36,697 nucleotides of DNA, from positions 1-36,697 of the forward strand of contig CADAWN010000010.1 of assembly GCA_902791625.1 (NCBI GenBank). The letters are read 5' to 3'. The notes below the pieces were generated by a model, which was given only the letters and a program-made list of their open reading frames with translations, searched no databases and was not told the DNA's origin. Position numbers and translations under genes: made by a program. The stretch is from an uncultured Erysipelotrichaceae bacterium (GTDB lineage Bacteria > Bacillota_I > Bacilli_A > RF39 > UBA660). Shown in pieces: positions 34,175 through 36,697 of this stretch. Position 1 is the stretch's first letter. Each line of letters opens with the position of its first letter.

Positions 34175-34972
34175 ATGAAAAATATTATATCGGTTAACAA
34201 CTTATCTTATAAAAAAATATTTAGTGATATTAGTTTTGATATAGAAAAAGGATCATTTACAGTTATTTCAGGTTCAAATAATTGTGGTAAGACTACACTA
34301 ATTAAGCTTTTAAGTGGGTTAATTACTACTGAAAAGATGATAGAATTTGATTCAAACTATATAGAAGATATAAATAAGACTAAATTATTTTTAAACGAGG
34401 GTATTGTAATATTAAATGAGAAATTTAATTTCATCTTTGATAAAGTACGAGATGAGATATCTTTTGTGTTGGATAATTTAGATTTAAGTGAAGATGATAA
34501 GGAAACTAGATATAATGAAGTAGTTAGCTTACTTAAGATTAAAAAGTATGAAGGATTAAATCCTAATACTTTAAACAGAAAAGAAAAGATACTAGTGTTA
34601 CTAGCTTTATCTATTATTCATAAACCTAAAGTATTATTTTTAGATGATATATGTTTAATGATGAATAGATGTGAGAAGAAGACTATTATAGAAATACTTC
34701 ATAAAATAAATAAAGAGTGGGGTATTACTATAGTTATGTCTACAAGTAAATTAGAAGAAGCAGTAACTACAGATTATATATATATTATAAATAATGGTAA
34801 TATTGCTTTAAGTGGTAAACCAAAAGAAGTATTAAAAGATGATAATGTTATTAATAAATTAGGACTTAGTATGCCTTTTATGATAGATTTATCTATTAAA
34901 CTTAAAGATTATGATTTAATAGATGATGTTATCTTAGATATGGAAGGGATGGTTGATTTATTATGGAAATAA
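34175..34972 (+). CDS. ECF transporter ATPase EcfA1, degenerate
   Basis: The 265-aa ABC ATPase lies in the conserved rplQ-ecfA-ecfA-ecfT-truA order, though displaced from rplQ here. Walker A is present (GSNNCGKTT, 33-41). Other motifs are weakened: the signature reads TLNRKEK instead of LSGGQ, Walker B ends LFLDDI with Asp in place of the catalytic Glu, and the switch His is replaced (VMSTSK). It probably binds ATP but hydrolyses it poorly, leaving its partner as the main catalytic subunit. Such modules take up vitamins or metals through exchangeable S components. The stop overlaps ecfA2 by 10 nt. Confidence 0.75.
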   Translation: MKNIISVNNLSYKKIFSDISFDIEKGSFTVISGSNNCGKTTLIKLLSGLITTEKMIEFDSNYIEDINKTKLFLNEGIVILNEKFNFIFDKVRDEISFVLDNLDLSEDDKETRYNEVVSLLKIKKYEGLNPNTLNRKEKILVLLALSIIHKPKVLFLDDICLMMNRCEKKTIIEILHKINKEWGITIVMSTSKLEEAVTTDYIYIINNGNIALSGKPKEVLKDDNVINKLGLSMPFMIDLSIKLKDYDLIDDVILDMEGMVDLLWK

Positions 34973-35757
34973 TTATACAAGACCTTTCATATAGAAACTT
35001 AAGTAATTTAACATTTACTATTCATGAAGGTGTTATTACTGGTATTACAGGTGAAGGAAAAAGTACAATATTAAGACTTTTAAATGGTATTTTAGAAGGT
35101 CGTGGTAAAGTTATATATAATGGAGAAAGACCTACTAAAAAGACTAAGTTAAAAGTAATAAAAGAAATAGGTTATATTGGTAGTAATTTTACTAATCCAT
35201 ATATGGCTACTACTGTAGAAGAACATATTATGTTTTTTATACAGTATCACAAACTATCTATTAAAGATCCAAATAAAAAGATTAAAGATTCTTTAAAGAT
35301 AGTAGGTTTAAATAGTAAATATTTAACTAGAAATATATCTAGTCTATCTTCAAGTGAGAAAAAGTTACTTGAACTAGCTACTGTTTTGTTAATAAATCCT
35401 AAAATATTACTTTTAGATGAGCCATTTATTAATATGGATAATAAGAATGAGAAAAAGCTTGCAAGACTTCTTGATCAGTTAAATGATAGATTTAATATAA
35501 ATGTTGTAATAGCTAGTAGTGATTCTAGTATTCTATATAAATATACTAAGAAAGTAATATTACTTAAAGATAATAAAGTATTTATAGAAGGAGATACAAA
35601 AGAGGTATATAGTAATGTAGAGTTATTAAAGAAAAATAACTTTGATATTCCTGAAATAGTAGAATTTGTATATCTTGCAAAGAAGAAGAAAAATGTAAAA
35701 ATAGATTATCATAGAGATATTCGTGATTTAATAAAGGATATATATAAACATGTGTAA
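34963..35757 (+). CDS. ECF transporter ATPase EcfA2
   Basis: The 264-aa partner ATPase has Walker A GITGEGKST, signature SSLSSSEKKL and an intact Walker B LLLDEP with catalytic Glu, but the H-loop His is replaced (VIASSDSS). The start overlaps ecfA1 by 10 nt and the end overlaps ecfT by 8 nt, so the three are made together. Confidence 0.78.
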   Translation: MEIIIQDLSYRNLSNLTFTIHEGVITGITGEGKSTILRLLNGILEGRGKVIYNGERPTKKTKLKVIKEIGYIGSNFTNPYMATTVEEHIMFFIQYHKLSIKDPNKKIKDSLKIVGLNSKYLTRNISSLSSSEKKLLELATVLLINPKILLLDEPFINMDNKNEKKLARLLDQLNDRFNINVVIASSDSSILYKYTKKVILLKDNKVFIEGDTKEVYSNVELLKKNNFDIPEIVEFVYLAKKKKNVKIDYHRDIRDLIKDIYKHV

Positions 35758-36319
35758 GAGAAATTCATATTTATTTTTCTTTGCAATTATTTTATCTATA
35801 ATAATTAGTATTTGTGTTAGTAATAAGTATTTATTATACTTTTTATCTATCTTATTTTTATCCACAGGTGTAGGTAAAAAACATCTAAAAATAGCTTTCT
35901 TATCATTTTTTTGCACACTTTTCAACATTTTCTGTGGAAAACTATTGGTTTTTTGTAAAATTTTACTATTATTTGACACTTTCTTGTGGATAACTAGGGG
36001 TCTATCTAAGAGAGATTATTTAACTATTATTGGTAATTTCTTTAACAGTACCACTATAAAGAAGATGATTATTACCATAATTTACTTTCCAAAATTATTT
36101 AAAAAAGAGTTAGATTATGATGATGGTGAGACTAAGTTTTTCAGAATAATAAAGTGTGCATATAGAAGAACAAAAGATAAATTAAAAGTAGTATATAGTG
36201 ATTTTGAGAAGAGATTATACTTTAATAAAAAAGATAATTTTGATAAAACAATTTCACAGTTTGATATAGTTTGTACTTGTGTTATAATACTTATATTCGT
36301 TTTTTCAGTTAGTTTATAA
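35750..36319 (+). CDS. Short, divergent EcfT-like membrane subunit
   Basis: The 189-aa protein is called EcfT mainly from position between ecfA2 and truA and from its layout. The N-terminal part has hydrophobic helices (SYLFFFAIILSIIISICV, YLLYFLSILFLS, a third, then a fourth) and the C-terminus ends in one helix (DIVCTCVIILIFVFSV). It lacks about 70 residues relative to usual EcfT (about 265), and the Ala-Arg-Gly coupling motifs are not obvious, although RGLSKRDY and CAYRRTKDKL are candidates. The ATPase partners are also degenerate. Three DnaA-box-like 9-mers lie inside the gene. Confidence 0.55.
   Translation: MCKRNSYLFFFAIILSIIISICVSNKYLLYFLSILFLSTGVGKKHLKIAFLSFFCTLFNIFCGKLLVFCKILLLFDTFLWITRGLSKRDYLTIIGNFFNSTTIKKMIITIIYFPKLFKKELDYDDGETKFFRIIKCAYRRTKDKLKVVYSDFEKRLYFNKKDNFDKTISQFDIVCTCVIILIFVFSVSL
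35868..35993. promoter_or_regulatory. Cluster of DnaA-box-like sites
   Basis: TTATCCACA at 35868-35876 (plus) and TGTGGATAA at 35985-35993 (perfect box on minus), with TGTGGAAAA at 35933-35941 (one mismatch) between them. All lie within the ecfT coding sequence. They may be a DnaA titration or regulatory site, or chance. Confidence 0.35.
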
Positions 36320-36328
36320 GGAGGAGTT

Positions 36329-36697
36329 ATGAGATATTTAATTAAATTTAGTTATGATGGATCTAATTATGCAGGATATCAGATTCAACCAGGACTTGAT
36401 ACTATTCAAAAAAGATTAGAAGATGCGGTTAAGATTGTTAATAACAATATATCTTCACCAGTAGTAGCTACAGGAAGAACTGATAAAAAAGTTCATGCCT
36501 TATCGCAATATGCGCATGTGGATATAAGCGTATCAATTACTCCTCATAAACTAAAAAGAGCACTTAATAGTAATTTACCAGATGATATACATGTAATAGA
36601 AACATTTAGAGTAAAAGATGATTTTCATGCGAGATACAATGTTAAAGAAAAAGAATATCACTATATTTTAAATACTGGTGAATATAATCCACTTGAA
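36329..36697 (+). CDS. tRNA pseudouridine synthase TruA (partial, runs off the window)
   Basis: The first 123 residues are present. MRYLIKFSYDGSNYAGYQIQ is the TruA N-terminus, and the catalytic Asp lies in TGRTDKKVHA, where most bacteria have GRTDAGVHA, so A-G is replaced by K-K. FHARYNVKEKEYHYIL follows as expected. GGAGGAG lies 3-8 nt before the ATG, 9 nt after the ecfT stop. It modifies U38-40 of tRNA anticodon arms. Confidence 0.92.
   Translation, partial: MRYLIKFSYDGSNYAGYQIQPGLDTIQKRLEDAVKIVNNNISSPVVATGRTDKKVHALSQYAHVDISVSITPHKLKRALNSNLPDDIHVIETFRVKDDFHARYNVKEKEYHYILNTGEYNPLE

Noticed and set aside
35868-35993. DnaA boxes as a replication origin
   Set aside because: There is no dnaA, dnaN or AT-rich unwinding region with box arrays nearby, and the sites lie in a coding sequence.

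Overview
The window is AT-rich DNA from a low-GC Gram-positive-type bacterium (Bacillota or a close relative). The evidence is the complete S10-spc-alpha ribosomal operon in Bacillus-like order, AGGAGG ribosome sites, zinc-type S14 and L36, a Cys4 adenylate kinase, and an ECF transporter-truA locus downstream. Genes end in TGA as well as TAA/TAG, and Trp is always TGG, so the code is the standard bacterial one. The missing L30 gene and the degenerate ECF ATPases suggest a reduced, host-associated lineage such as an uncultured gut Bacilli/Mollicutes-related clade. That placement is inference.

Layout. (1) 1-2160: a tiny minus-strand membrane peptide that looks like a type I toxin, then a two-gene operon of a six-helix-type membrane protein (CmpB/PF06541-like) and a UgtP/MGDG-synthase-like glycolipid glycosyltransferase. 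(2) 2160-11610: an accessory island between the glycosyltransferase and the S10 operon. In order it holds a small minus-strand orphan, a protein with R-S-E features of ADP-ribosyltransferases, a structured non-coding segment, a conserved 57-aa basic protein paired with a 297-aa orphan, an N-terminally truncated tyrosine integrase, a complete DpnII-type restriction-modification operon (dpnM, dpnA, an extra 180-aa gene, dpnB), a membrane protein cut by an in-frame UAG, an ApeA-like HEPN protein and a DUF4160 protein. Degenerate copies of a short element (core ACTTTATCCACAGAAGTTGT) lie in the gaps and at both island edges. This is a defence island. (3) 11663-26017: a strong promoter, a long leader, then 29 translation/secretion genes from rpsJ to rplQ. 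(4) 26024-32079: a second accessory block between rplQ and the ECF genes, with two paralogous proteins made almost entirely of tandem helicase-associated (HA) repeats (8 and 9 copies of about 81 aa, no helicase). Between them sit an ECF sigma factor and an overlapping unknown gene. (5) 32062-36697: a D-Ala-D-Ala carboxypeptidase (minus), a short-chain dehydrogenase, ecfA1-ecfA2-ecfT and the start of truA.

Working together: the ribosomal genes form one tightly packed transcription unit ending in a clear terminator. The island genes are mostly monocistronic or in 2-4 gene units with their own promoters, as expected of acquired defence cassettes. The most system-like novelty candidates are the HA-repeat array proteins with their embedded sigma-factor cassette, the 57-aa/297-aa gene pair with its structured leader and hairpin-masked ribosome site, and the extra gene inside the DpnII operon.
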